From the NCBI RefSeq assembly GCF_027359595.1, contig NZ_CP114783.1, positions 806,001 through 870,000 of the forward strand: a DNA stretch of 64,000 nt, given 5' to 3'. Position 1 is the first letter of the stretch, and each line of letters opens with the position of its first letter. Position numbers and translations under genes: made by a program. The DNA is from Prochlorococcus marinus str. MIT 0912. Its GTDB lineage: Bacteria > Cyanobacteriota > Cyanobacteriia > PCC-6307 > Cyanobiaceae. Under the pieces are notes generated by a model that did not search any database, was not told where the DNA came from, and saw only the letters and a list, made by a program, of their open reading frames with translations. Positions 49,800-58,745 of this stretch are shown here, in pieces.

Positions 49800-50474
49800 A
49801 TGACCGCATCCGCACCGTATTATGGCGATTCTGCCGTAATGAGAACTCCACCTCCTGATTTACCATCGCTTCTTCTGAAAGAAAGGATAGTTTATTTAGG
49901 ATTACCGCTATTTTCCGATGATGATGCCAAGAGGCAACTCGGAATGGATGTAACTGAGCTAATTATTGCCCAACTTCTTTTTCTGGAATTTGATAATTCA
50001 GAAAAACCTATTTATTTTTATATAAACTCCACAGGAACAAGTTGGTACACAGGAGATGCAATCGGATTTGAAACTGAAGCCTTTGCAATCTGCGACACCC
50101 TCAGATACGTGAAACCTCCGGTTCATACTATTTGCATAGGTCAAGCAATGGGAACCGCTGCAGTAATTCTTTCGGCCGGTACAAAAGGACAACGAGCAGC
50201 ATTACCTCATGCATCAATCGTCCTTCATCAGCCTAGAAGTGGGGCTCAAGGCCAAGCAACTGATATTCAAATCAGAGCTAATGAGGTTATTCACAACAAG
50301 AAAGCGATGCTAGAAATCCTTAGTCATAACACTGGAAGATCAGTGGATCAATTATCCAAAGACTCAGATCGAATGAGTTATCTGAACCCTCAGGAAGCGG
50401 TTGATTATGGGATTATAGATAGAGTTCTTACTAGTAGAAAAGACTTGCCAGGCGAGAAAGTTTTGCCCACATAG
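49800..50474 (+). CDS. clpR: ClpR, non-catalytic ClpP-like subunit
   Basis: Structural partner in the mixed ClpR/ClpP3 core. The protein (224 aa) aligns with ClpP along its whole length, but the serine position of GLAASMG is replaced: CIGQAMGTAAVILSAG has Gly118 where the nucleophile should be. The His motif (VLHQP, H143) is kept. The loop NSTGTSWYTGD carries an insertion compared with NSPGGS in ClpP, also typical of ClpR. It is followed by clpP3 after 57 bp, the usual cyanobacterial order. Confidence 0.93.
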   Translation: MTASAPYYGDSAVMRTPPPDLPSLLLKERIVYLGLPLFSDDDAKRQLGMDVTELIIAQLLFLEFDNSEKPIYFYINSTGTSWYTGDAIGFETEAFAICDTLRYVKPPVHTICIGQAMGTAAVILSAGTKGQRAALPHASIVLHQPRSGAQGQATDIQIRANEVIHNKKAMLEILSHNTGRSVDQLSKDSDRMSYLNPQEAVDYGIIDRVLTSRKDLPGEKVLPT

Positions 50475-50531
50475 CAACATATTTTTCCAAGTTTTTAAAT
50501 CATTTCCTCAACTACTCAACATTAAAAAGCC

Positions 50532-51134
50532 ATGCCTATAGGTACTCCAAGCGTTCCTTACCGTCTTCCAGGAAGTCAATTTGAAAGATGGGTTGATATA
50601 TATACAAGACTTGGTGCTGAGAGAATTCTATTTCTTGGTCAAGAAGTGAACGACGGCATAGCAAATAGCCTTGTAGCTCAAATGCTTTATCTTGATTCTG
50701 AAGACAGTAGCAAGCCAATTTATTTGTACATCAATAGTCCCGGAGGCTCCGTAACCGCGGGTTTAGCCATCTATGACACGATGAAATATGTAAAAAGTGA
50801 TGTTGTAACCATTTGTGTTGGGTTGGCGGCCTCAATGGGTGCCTTCTTACTCTCTGCAGGAACAAAAGGCAAAAGGCTTGCTCTTCCGCATAGCAGAATA
50901 ATGATTCATCAACCACTTGGCGGTACGGCTCAAAGACAAGCGAGTGATATTGAAATTGAAGCACGTGAAATTCTTAGAATAAAAGAAATGCTCAATAAAT
51001 CGATGGCAGAGATGACAGGTCAAACATATGAAAAGATAGAAAAAGATACTGATCGCGATTACTTTCTAAGCGCGGAAGAAGCAAAAAATTATGGCCTAAT
51101 CGACAGGGTGATAACCCATCCAAGTGAAAGTTAA
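50532..51134 (+). CDS. clpP3: ATP-dependent Clp protease proteolytic subunit (ClpP3-type)
   Basis: Catalytic serine protease subunit that assembles with ClpR, probably with ClpC as unfoldase. Ser101 lies in [15 protein letters not shown], His126 in [10 protein letters not shown], and the acidic residue in the [15 protein letters not shown] region. Length 200. The name ClpP3 rests on its position after clpR; sequence alone marks it only as ClpP. Confidence 0.93.
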   Translation: MPIGTPSVPYRLPGSQFERWVDIYTRLGAERILFLGQEVNDGIANSLVAQMLYLDSEDSSKPIYLYINSPGGSVTAGLAIYDTMKYVKSDVVTICVGLAASMGAFLLSAGTKGKRLALPHSRIMIHQPLGGTAQRQASDIEIEAREILRIKEMLNKSMAEMTGQTYEKIEKDTDRDYFLSAEEAKNYGLIDRVITHPSES

Positions 51135-51239
51135 GTTAAAAGCATGTTGCTCTTAATTAATTAAATTGTCTTGATAGACAAAAAAATATATCAATGGAAG
51201 TGGTTTCAATAGCACTCTATTTCGTAAGCTCAGCCTTAA

Positions 51240-52259
<1,020 letters not shown>

Positions 52260-52264
52260 AAATC

Positions 52265-53269
52265 ATTTACTTAATCTTTGTTGCAGCTCTTCTTGACTTT
52301 TTAATAGGAGATCCAAAAAACTTGCCACACCCAGTCCAATCTATGGGTGTGGTTATTAGTTTTCTGAAAGGATTAGCTGAGAAGATTGGGAAAGAAAATA
52401 AATCTAGATTATTTATTGGAGGCTTAATAATTACATTTATAGTCGTATCATTAAGTGGTATATCTGGATGGATTATAGAAAGATTATTTTTATTTTTTGA
52501 AATAAAAAATCCTATTTTAAGTACATTATTTTTTTGTTTCATTTTAAGTAGTTCACTGGCGACAAGAAGTCTGAACAAAAGTATTTTAGAAATTCTAAAT
52601 TCAATAAGAAAAGAAAATTATAGAGATAATCTAAATAATATCAGACAAAAATTAAGTCTTATAGTTGGTAGAGATGTTGAGAATTTAGATACTAATGAGA
52701 TTCTTAGAGCTTCAGCAGAAACCGCAAGTGAAAATTCTGTAGATGGTATTTTTGCTCCATTATTTTGGATGTTTATAGGAACTATTTTCTGGGAATTCAA
52801 TCAATCTATGCCTGGGCCATTGGCGATGGCATGGATTTTTAAAGCATCTAGCACTATTGATTCAATGCTTGGATACAAAGAGGGAAAATTAAAGTGGATT
52901 GGTTTTACTGGTGCAAAACTGGATGATCTAATGGTATGGATTCCTTCAAGGATTGTATTAATTACCCTTCCTTTTTGCTGTAAAACAAACACGTCCATTT
53001 TAAAAACTATAAGTAATTCCTGGAAGGAAGGTATTGTTGATTCTTCACCAAATTCAGGGATTTCTGAAGCAATATTTGCTTATTGTGCTGAAGTAAGAAT
53101 GGGCGGAGTAAATTATTACAAAGGGGTAAAAGTAATAAAGCCTATAGTTGCAATGTCCTATCCAATAGCAAGTATAGATTCTGTCAAAAGGATACTTAAT
53201 TTAAGTCTTAGGCTACAAATCGTTTGGATAATAGTTTTTACATTAATAATTAAATTTATTAATTTATAA
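52265..53269 (+). CDS. cobD: Adenosylcobinamide-phosphate synthase CobD/CbiB, with a non-canonical start
   Basis: Membrane enzyme joining cobyric acid to the aminopropanol arm of corrinoids. The conserved N-terminal motif (LLDFLIGDPKNLPHPVQSMG) is encoded from about 52289 on. The only in-frame ATG/GTG/TTG before the second half of that motif is TTG 52322, inside it. The frame is open back to 52250 (stop at 52247), and the plausible starts are ATT 52265 or ATC 52262. Several TM helices and GRDVENLDTNEILRASAETASENSVDG identify the family; total about 334 residues. It begins 5 bp after ilvC. Confidence 0.85.
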   Translation: MYLIFVAALLDFLIGDPKNLPHPVQSMGVVISFLKGLAEKIGKENKSRLFIGGLIITFIVVSLSGISGWIIERLFLFFEIKNPILSTLFFCFILSSSLATRSLNKSILEILNSIRKENYRDNLNNIRQKLSLIVGRDVENLDTNEILRASAETASENSVDGIFAPLFWMFIGTIFWEFNQSMPGPLAMAWIFKASSTIDSMLGYKEGKLKWIGFTGAKLDDLMVWIPSRIVLITLPFCCKTNTSILKTISNSWKEGIVDSSPNSGISEAIFAYCAEVRMGGVNYYKGVKVIKPIVAMSYPIASIDSVKRILNLSLRLQIVWIIVFTLIIKFINL

Positions 53270-53270
53270 A

Positions 53271-54023
53271 TCAATAAGCACCTCTATCCATAGGAAAGAT
53301 CAATACTCCTAATGTAAGAATGATGATTTCCAAATCAAGTATAAAATTTCTATTTCTTGCATAGGCTAAATCTAATTCAATCCTTTTTTTATAACTAAGG
53401 TTGTTTCTACCACTAACTTGCCATAAGCCAGTGAGTCCTGGTCTAACAGAAATAACTTCTTCCATGAAAAGACTGTATTTGTTTATTTCATTACTAACGA
53501 TTGGTCTTGGACCAACAACACTCATTTCTCCTTTTAGAACATTAAAGAATTGTGGTAATTCATCTAAACTAGATCGTCGAAGAAATCTACCAAATTTAGT
53601 TATTCTAGGATCTTTACGCAATTTAAAATCTTTTTCAAATTCCTTTCTCATAAGAGGATATTTCTCTAACAAATTTGGTAGTAAATCATCAGCATTTTTA
53701 TACATAGTACGAAACTTGATGCATCCAAATTCTCTATAGTTTCTTCCTATTCTTTTTTGAATATAAAAGATAGATCCTGGAGAACTTAACTTTACTAATA
53801 TACCAATAAAAATAAATATTGGAGAGCCTAGAGTTAAAACAATCAAAGAAAAAATAACATCTCCTATCCTTTTTAAAGAGCGTCCATAACGACTTTGATT
53901 TCTTATTATTTCTACAGCCAACAAAGAAGAAGGTTCTTTTGAGATAACTTCAAAAGGAATTCTTGGAGAGCCTTTACGGAACTCATACCATCGTATTAAA
54001 GATTTTCTTGGATTAGTTTGCAC
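53271..54023 (-). CDS. Bacterial sugar transferase (undecaprenyl-phosphate glycosyl-1-phosphate type)
   Basis: Initiates exopolysaccharide or O-antigen assembly by moving a sugar phosphate to undecaprenyl phosphate. One TM or re-entrant segment is seen (IFSLIVLTLGSPIFIFIGIL) after RIGDV. It is followed by the catalytic domain FYIQKRIGRNYREFGCIKFRTM, DELPQFFNVLKGEMSVVGPRP and RPGLTGLWQVSGR, all standard. At 250 residues it is the short form lacking the long N-terminal sensor domain. It converges with cobD (1 bp apart) and is next to a glycosyltransferase. Confidence 0.92.
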   Translation of the reverse strand: MQTNPRKSLIRWYEFRKGSPRIPFEVISKEPSSLLAVEIIRNQSRYGRSLKRIGDVIFSLIVLTLGSPIFIFIGILVKLSSPGSIFYIQKRIGRNYREFGCIKFRTMYKNADDLLPNLLEKYPLMRKEFEKDFKLRKDPRITKFGRFLRRSSLDELPQFFNVLKGEMSVVGPRPIVSNEINKYSLFMEEVISVRPGLTGLWQVSGRNNLSYKKRIELDLAYARNRNFILDLEIIILTLGVLIFPMDRGAY

Positions 54024-54068
54024 AAATTATTGAGTTAGTAATCTCAAGACTGCAAATTTACACCATAC

Positions 54069-55304
54069 TTAATAAATATTTCTTGATGAAGAACTAAGGT
54101 CACTAGTAGCAATGTCACAAGAATTGATATGATCTCTCCAAACTCTATTTATGGTTTTCTCAAATCTATTTTTAAATGAATCTTGAGAAAAAGAATTACT
54201 CCAATTTCTAATTGGCTCAGGATTTAAATCTTTCCAAAGTTGTTTTTCTTTAAAAAACTCAATTGCCTCAATCAAAGACTTCACTGTCTGAGAAGGAAAC
54301 AATAGTCCAGTTGCTTGTTTATCTGAAGAGCAGTGAAAGCATTTTACTGTATCTAAAACCCCTCCCTTAGCAAAAGCAATCACAGGAGCTCCGGAAGCCA
54401 TTGCTTCAACAGGAGCTATACCAAAATCCTCAATACCAGCATAAACAAACGCTCTACATCTGCTCATTAGATTTTCAATATACTCTTTACTTTGAAAACC
54501 AAGAATTTGAACTGTTGGACCTGCAAGGTCTTTTAAATATGCTTTTTCAGCTCCATCCCCAACAATGATCAAAGGTAATTTGAGCCTATTAAAAGCCCTA
54601 ACGAGTAAATCAACCCTTTTATTAGGAACCAACCTACAGACACTTAAATAGAAATCGTCTCTGGGCTTATTCCATGCAAAACGATTTATATTTACTGGTG
54701 GATGTAGGACCTCTGACCGCCTTCTCCAATACTTCCAAATTCTCTTTGCAGTAAAATTAGAATTTGCCAGTAAATAATCAACTCTTGAGCTACTTAATTG
54801 ATCCCATTGTCTCAAAGCATGCAATTGCCATCTAATTAATGGTCCTAAACCAATTCTTCTTAAAAAAGTTCGTTGCAAATATATATTCATTTGATCCCAA
54901 GCGTATCTAACAGGTGTATGCACATAACTAATGTGAAGTTGATCAGGCGAAGTCAAAATACCCTTAGCAACAAGATGACTACTACTTATAACTAATGGAT
55001 ATCCTTCTAGATCGAGCTGCTCAATCGCGAAAGGTAAAAGGGGTAAATATTGTTGAACATGCGAGATCCCGAATGGTAATTTTTGAATAAAACTAGTTTT
55101 TACTTTTCTTTTAAACAACCAGCTATTTTTTTGTAAATTCTCTTCATTAACCAAAGAAAAAAGTTCTGGCTTTGATGCGATTTCACTTAGTAAGTCATCA
55201 ATCACCTCCACAACATTCTCAGCACCTCCTGATGATCTCGGAGTAAACCATTCATGAACTAATGCAATATTGCTTGGAAGATCTAAATATGAATTTACGC
55301 TCAA
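54069..55304 (-). CDS. Family 4-type glycosyltransferase
   Basis: GT-B fold glycosyltransferase. VHEWFTPRSSGGAENVVE lies at the N-terminus; the donor-binding half shows VCRLVPNKRVDLLVRAF, IVGDGAEKAYLKDL and the ExnE-type motif AGIEDFGIAPVEAMASGAPVIAF. Length 411. It is upstream of the sugar transferase on the same strand, so the pair likely acts on one surface polysaccharide. The sugar and acceptor are unknown. Confidence 0.9.
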   Translation of the reverse strand: MSVNSYLDLPSNIALVHEWFTPRSSGGAENVVEVIDDLLSEIASKPELFSLVNEENLQKNSWLFKRKVKTSFIQKLPFGISHVQQYLPLLPFAIEQLDLEGYPLVISSSHLVAKGILTSPDQLHISYVHTPVRYAWDQMNIYLQRTFLRRIGLGPLIRWQLHALRQWDQLSSSRVDYLLANSNFTAKRIWKYWRRRSEVLHPPVNINRFAWNKPRDDFYLSVCRLVPNKRVDLLVRAFNRLKLPLIIVGDGAEKAYLKDLAGPTVQILGFQSKEYIENLMSRCRAFVYAGIEDFGIAPVEAMASGAPVIAFAKGGVLDTVKCFHCSSDKQATGLLFPSQTVKSLIEAIEFFKEKQLWKDLNPEPIRNWSNSFSQDSFKNRFEKTINRVWRDHINSCDIATSDLSSSSRNIY

Positions 55305-55438
55305 AGTAAAAACCTTAAATCCTAAAATTATTTTTAGTTTATTACAACCTAGATATTATGACAACAGAAAAGCATATCATCAATTATACAGATCAAAATT
55401 ATTTTTGATTAAGCTCAATAGGTTATCAAATAATCACT

Positions 55439-55900
55439 CTAAAAAGAAAAGCCTGTTTTGTCTAAAGATGATATTAATGGATCATAAAAATAATGGAATG
55501 AGCTACCACTAAAAGAGAGTAAATAAACGAAACCACTTAAAAATCCAAGAAAAACAAAGTATCTAACATAGCCAATTCTTCTTTTTAATTTAGCAAATGA
55601 AAAAAGCATAATCAATAAAAAAATCAAGCCTGTTAATTCAGCAAATAGCAATGCTGGTCTATCAACAATCAATTCAAACCCGCTCCCAAAAAGAATATCA
55701 TTACCTGATATATCATTTTTCAATAAAATAAAGTTGATTATTTCAGAAAAAGAAATGCTGCTAATAAGAAAATAGGATACTGGCTTTGTAAGCCTATTCA
55801 TTGTTTTGTTAAAACTCAAAAAGAGCCCCATCACAATAACAGATGCAATTATTGGCAGGCCAGGGATTAGCCAAGTCAAATTTAATAACATAGTTTTCAA
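55439..55900 (-). CDS. Small polytopic membrane protein resembling the N-terminus of NdhF/NuoL
   Basis: 153 residues with four hydrophobic segments (about 6-30, 40-60, 83-104 and 113-135). The opening LTWLIPGLPIIASVIVMGLF and ELIVDRPALLFAELTGLIFLL resemble the NADH-dehydrogenase chain 5 N-terminal region, which precedes the proton-pumping domain. No pumping domain is present here. It may be a stand-alone relative that joins NDH-1 or an antiporter-like complex, or a remnant. Assignment is by pattern, not alignment. Confidence 0.6.
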   Translation of the reverse strand: MKTMLLNLTWLIPGLPIIASVIVMGLFLSFNKTMNRLTKPVSYFLISSISFSEIINFILLKNDISGNDILFGSGFELIVDRPALLFAELTGLIFLLIMLFSFAKLKRRIGYVRYFVFLGFLSGFVYLLSFSGSSFHYFYDPLISSLDKTGFSF

Positions 55901-56372
55901 AGAAGCTTAGTTTTTATATGAAACAGTTAGTTTTTTTATTAGTTCTCGGAGACTAAGTATCAAGGAACCAACTGAATATATAACAATCCTAATAGAAATA
56001 GGGATAGGGATAGGGATAGATCTATTCATTACATAAAATCATATAATATTTTTTAGCAAGGAATTGAGAGAAAAACAAGCCATAAATTAATAGTCAAACA
56101 AAACTTAATAACGAAAGTAATCAAATATTATTAACTTTGATATAACTCTTTTCTTTTTTTTATATACAAGCCAAATAAATTGGTAATATATAATTTAATT
56201 TTAATTATTAGATATTATTATTTTTACAAACTCTTTTGTTAATTAGGATTGTGTAGTATATGAAACTAAAAATTAATAACTTCAAATAGTTTAAAGAATG
56301 ACTAAATCTCGAAAAGCAGGAATCTAAACAAAAATGGCTTATAATCTAAACATATTCATCTTTTAAATTGAA
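55901..56372. other. 472-bp very AT-rich intergenic region upstream of hli
   Basis: Divergent gap between the NdhF-like gene and hli. I see no ORF longer than about 15 codons, no tRNA and no terminator-like hairpin. It contains a short GGGATA tandem repeat (separate entry) and long A/T tracts. The hli promoter should be in its right half; a light- or stress-responsive element cannot be picked out by eye. Confidence 0.5.
55995..56020. repeat. Tandem hexamer (GGGATA)3 with a degenerate flanking copy
   Basis: Three exact GGGATA units (56001-56018) preceded by AGAAATA and followed by GATCTAT. It is the only obvious microsatellite-like repeat in the window, in otherwise AT-only surroundings. Confidence 0.7.
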
Positions 56373-56666
56373 ATGTCAGAGAATGATTCAGATGTCAATA
56401 ATCAAAATATCTATTCTGAGCTAGATGATGCAAAAACAATTGAATCTAAAAACGATCCAGAACTAAATGATCAAAACCATAGTCTAAGTTCATACCCTAA
56501 ATGGATAAATAATAAAGGCGAAGAAGTCAAACAAGTTTTTGGTTTCAATGAAAATGCTGAACTTGTTAATGCCAGAGTAGCCATGATTGGTTTTCTGATG
56601 CTCATACTCACTGAATTAGCTTTTGGTGGCGAACCAGCAACGCTAAAAATTTTCGGAATTAGCTAG
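56373..56666 (+). CDS. hli: High-light-inducible (Hli/Scp) chlorophyll-binding-like protein
   Basis: One-helix LHC-family protein binding chlorophyll and carotenoid to protect photosystem assembly. The signature is ENAELVNARVAMIGFLMLIL, with the conserved Glu, Asn/Arg and AMIGF, at residues about 62-81. At 97 residues it is longer than most Hli proteins because of an acidic, Asn/Asp-rich N-terminal 50 residues (SENDSDVNNQNIYSELDD). The W-rich motif before the helix (YPKWINNKGEEVKQVFGF) is normal. It stands alone, followed after 35 bp by a small membrane protein. Confidence 0.93.
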   Translation: MSENDSDVNNQNIYSELDDAKTIESKNDPELNDQNHSLSSYPKWINNKGEEVKQVFGFNENAELVNARVAMIGFLMLILTELAFGGEPATLKIFGIS

Positions 56667-56701
56667 AGATCAAAGGTTTATATTATATTTATTCCATTAG
56701 C

Positions 56702-56929
56702 ATGATTCTAAAAGCCATGAATAAAAAAACATTAGTGGGTGTTTCATACGTATCTGCTTGGGTAATTATTTGGGGAACAATTGGTTCACTTATTGATTTT
56801 TATTTCCTTCAAAATACATATCTCCCAGGTTCGATAGGGCAATTTTCAACATTTATAATTACAGCTTTTATTTCTTCAATCATTGCTATCTATATGTTTC
56901 CAACAATAAATAATAAATTTATTGGTTAA
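56702..56929 (+). CDS. Small two-TM hypothetical protein
   Basis: 75 residues (70 if the ATG at 56717 is used). Two hydrophobic helices: VSYVSAWVIIWGTIGSLIDF and FSTFIITAFISSIIAIYMFP, separated by a short loop with LPGSIGQ. No family is recognised. It follows hli closely on the same strand and could be co-transcribed. Its end overlaps the stop of the convergent gene by 4 bp. Confidence 0.65.
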   Translation: MILKAMNKKTLVGVSYVSAWVIIWGTIGSLIDFYFLQNTYLPGSIGQFSTFIITAFISSIIAIYMFPTINNKFIG

Positions 56930-57165
56930 TAACGAAAACGTTCAACAACTTGAGAAGGCTCGTCATTAATACTCTTTTGATAAAGTAGCCATTGATTTGT
57001 TTCAAGATCATGATCGCAACCCAATCCTTCTAATTCAACAGATTTTAATCGTAATTCATAATGGCATTGCTGATCGGCTTCAAAAGCAGATTTATATCCT
57101 GTAAAAAAATATAAATATCCAAAAATTATTGCAACTAAAGATATCAACACAAGAATTATTTTCAT
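56926..57165 (-). CDS. Small hypothetical protein with N-terminal TM
   Basis: 79 residues. An N-terminal hydrophobic stretch (IILVLISLVAIIFGYLYFF, residues 3-21) is followed by a soluble region with two cysteines (QQCHYELRLKSVELEGLGCD) and DLETNQWLLY. The Cys pair suggests a disulfide outside the cytoplasm. Function unknown. It is in the AT-rich cluster of small genes. Confidence 0.65.
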   Translation of the reverse strand: MKIILVLISLVAIIFGYLYFFTGYKSAFEADQQCHYELRLKSVELEGLGCDHDLETNQWLLYQKSINDEPSQVVERFRY

Positions 57166-57227
57166 AATAGATAATATATTTATATTATTAAAATTATATT
57201 ACCCTTGATAGTAGATAAAAAAAGCAT

Positions 57228-57419
57228 TTATATTTTTTTCCTTTTTACTTTTTCTAAGGGTATTTCACATTCTGTTAAATCTTGATCATTTAAACGATCC
57301 AATATACGAACCATATCAAGCGCAGATAGCTCACCATTGGTTCCCCATTTAAGAGTTGTCTTTCGCTGTTGGGGAATCTTTTTCGACTTCTTCTCCTGAC
57401 TGCTTTTTTCTAGCATCAC
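57228..57419 (-). CDS. Small basic hypothetical protein (63 aa)
   Basis: The N-terminus is Lys-rich (SSQEKKSKKIPQQRKTTLKW), then GELSALDMVRILDRLNDQDL, an acidic amphipathic helix, and a basic end (EKVKRKKI). No signal or membrane segment. No recognised family. Coding potential is supported by a compact alternation of charged and hydrophobic residues uncommon in noise. Confidence 0.55.
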   Translation of the reverse strand: MMLEKSSQEKKSKKIPQQRKTTLKWGTNGELSALDMVRILDRLNDQDLTECEIPLEKVKRKKI

Positions 57420-57587
57420 TATTAGATTGACTCTAATAAAACATTAAAATATATAGCTTCCATAACATAACTCAAGAAAAAATTCTTAGTCAAACTTTAC
57501 TTTTTTCCCAAAATAGTAATTTTTTCCTATTTGTCTCAATCGAAGCTAATCATTAATAAAAATTCAATTATTAAGTTTTTAAAGCCA

Positions 57588-57863
57588 CTAGCTACGACCA
57601 AAATTGTAAACAAACTCTTGGAATGATGGATTATAAAAGTAAACAAGCACACTAATAACTAATAAGACATTTAAACCAATTACTATTGAACCGATAACTA
57701 CTCTCTGACGCTTACCAGGGACTTTATATTTCATACCAGCTGGCAGGTTAACTAATACGTCTGGATCATTAGAACTTGATTTTTTAAATTTATTATCCTT
57801 GACCTTATTGGTCTTAATTGCCTTATCATTAGTTTTTTTGGAATTAGAGGCTTTGGGGCTCAT
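57588..57863 (-). CDS. Small hypothetical protein with C-terminal TM helix
   Basis: 91 residues. The N-terminal half is Lys/Asn/Ser-rich and disordered (SKKTNDKAIKTNKVKDNK); then VLVNLPAGMKYKVPGKRQRV leads into one TM helix (VIGSIVIGLNVLLVISVLVYF) and a short outer tail (NPSFQEFVYNFG). The basic segment before the helix fits a tail-anchored protein with its N-terminus inside. Function unknown. Confidence 0.65.
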   Translation of the reverse strand: MSPKASNSKKTNDKAIKTNKVKDNKFKKSSSNDPDVLVNLPAGMKYKVPGKRQRVVIGSIVIGLNVLLVISVLVYFYNPSFQEFVYNFGRS

Positions 57864-58009
57864 TTTCTTAGTTAGAAGAATTTCTTTATCTTTATAGTTC
57901 TAAGCTTACTTATATAAATCAGATAAGAAGCTATTTTGTTCTAGTTTTTCACATTAATTTGTTTACCAAGTAACAATGCCAACATTATTGATCAATTTAT
58001 TGATTATAT

Positions 58010-58336
58010 TTAGCAATATTTCTTGATAGAATCAAGAATACTTTTAGCATCCTTTCTTTTTAAATTAAAGTTCGTAGCCATTATTAAATTTGCCTCTAAA
58101 CCAAGTAATCTAGTTTGACAAGAAAACTTTTTATTTCTTGCAGCTTTTTTCTGATAATTATTAATCTTAAATAATGCTGGAATACAATTTTTCATATCTT
58201 TATAACAACTCCTTACCAACATATCAATTAACAAATACTCTCTTGATTCATATGCCATCACTGGGTTTAAAAGACTTAGCAAATATATAAAAACAAACAA
58301 TTTTATTTTGATTTTATCAAAGGGATAACCAGTCAA
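58010..58336 (-). CDS. Exported Cys-containing hypothetical protein
   Basis: 108 residues. The N-terminus (DKIKIKLFVFIYLLSLLNPVMA) is a signal peptide with a plausible cut after VMA. The mature part has four cysteines (RSCYKDMKNCIP, FSCQTR, KKYC), which suggests disulfides and export. It is Lys/Asn-rich and has no recognised domain. It lies on the same strand downstream of hupB, separated by a terminator. Confidence 0.65.
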   Translation of the reverse strand: MTGYPFDKIKIKLFVFIYLLSLLNPVMAYESREYLLIDMLVRSCYKDMKNCIPALFKINNYQKKAARNKKFSCQTRLLGLEANLIMATNFNLKRKDAKSILDSIKKYC

Positions 58337-58397
58337 AACATAATCTCCATTAAAAAAGTTAATAGCTTTTTAAATATGACAAACAATTCTTTAGTAC

Positions 58398-58427
58398 AAA
58401 AAAAGGGACTCATTTTTAAAGAGTCCC
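58398..58427 (-). terminator. Rho-independent terminator of hupB
   Basis: On the minus strand GGGACTC, a 9-nt loop and GAGTCCC are followed by seven T. It begins 43 bp beyond the hupB stop. The stem is 7 bp with four GC pairs, clear in this AT-rich DNA. Confidence 0.85.
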
Positions 58428-58469
58428 TCAAGAGGAAGAGGTAAGTAACAAGAACAGCTTTTAAAAGAC

Positions 58470-58745
58470 TTATCCCTGAACACGGTCCTTAAACAACTTC
58501 CCAGCTGTAAAGGCAGGTACTCTTTTAGCAGGGATCGCTATTTTTTCTCCAGTTTTAGGGTTTAATCCTTGACGAGCGGAGCGATCGCGAGGTTCAAAAG
58601 AGCCAAAACCCAGAATGGAGACTTTCTTACCCTCCACTACAGAATCAATAATTGTATCTATGGCGGCATCAACTACCAGAGAGACGTCGGTTTTAGTTAG
58701 CTCTGTACGAGCAGCAACTAGGTTGACTAAATCTGCTTTGTTCAT
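58470..58745 (-). CDS. hupB: HU-type DNA-binding protein
   Basis: Nucleoid histone-like dimer bending DNA. The typical start MNKADLVNLVAARTELTKTD, GFGSFEPRDRSARQGLNPKTG with the DNA-intercalating arm and PAKRVPAFTAGKLFKDRV are all present. Length 91. It has its own terminator and is a single-gene unit. The 780-bp upstream gap is unusually large. Confidence 0.96.
   Translation of the reverse strand: MNKADLVNLVAARTELTKTDVSLVVDAAIDTIIDSVVEGKKVSILGFGSFEPRDRSARQGLNPKTGEKIAIPAKRVPAFTAGKLFKDRVQG

Noticed and set aside
51168-51190. Hairpin-like TTGTC/GACAA followed by A-run after clpP3
   Set aside because: Stem of only 5 bp and A rather than T downstream on the coding strand; too weak to call a terminator.
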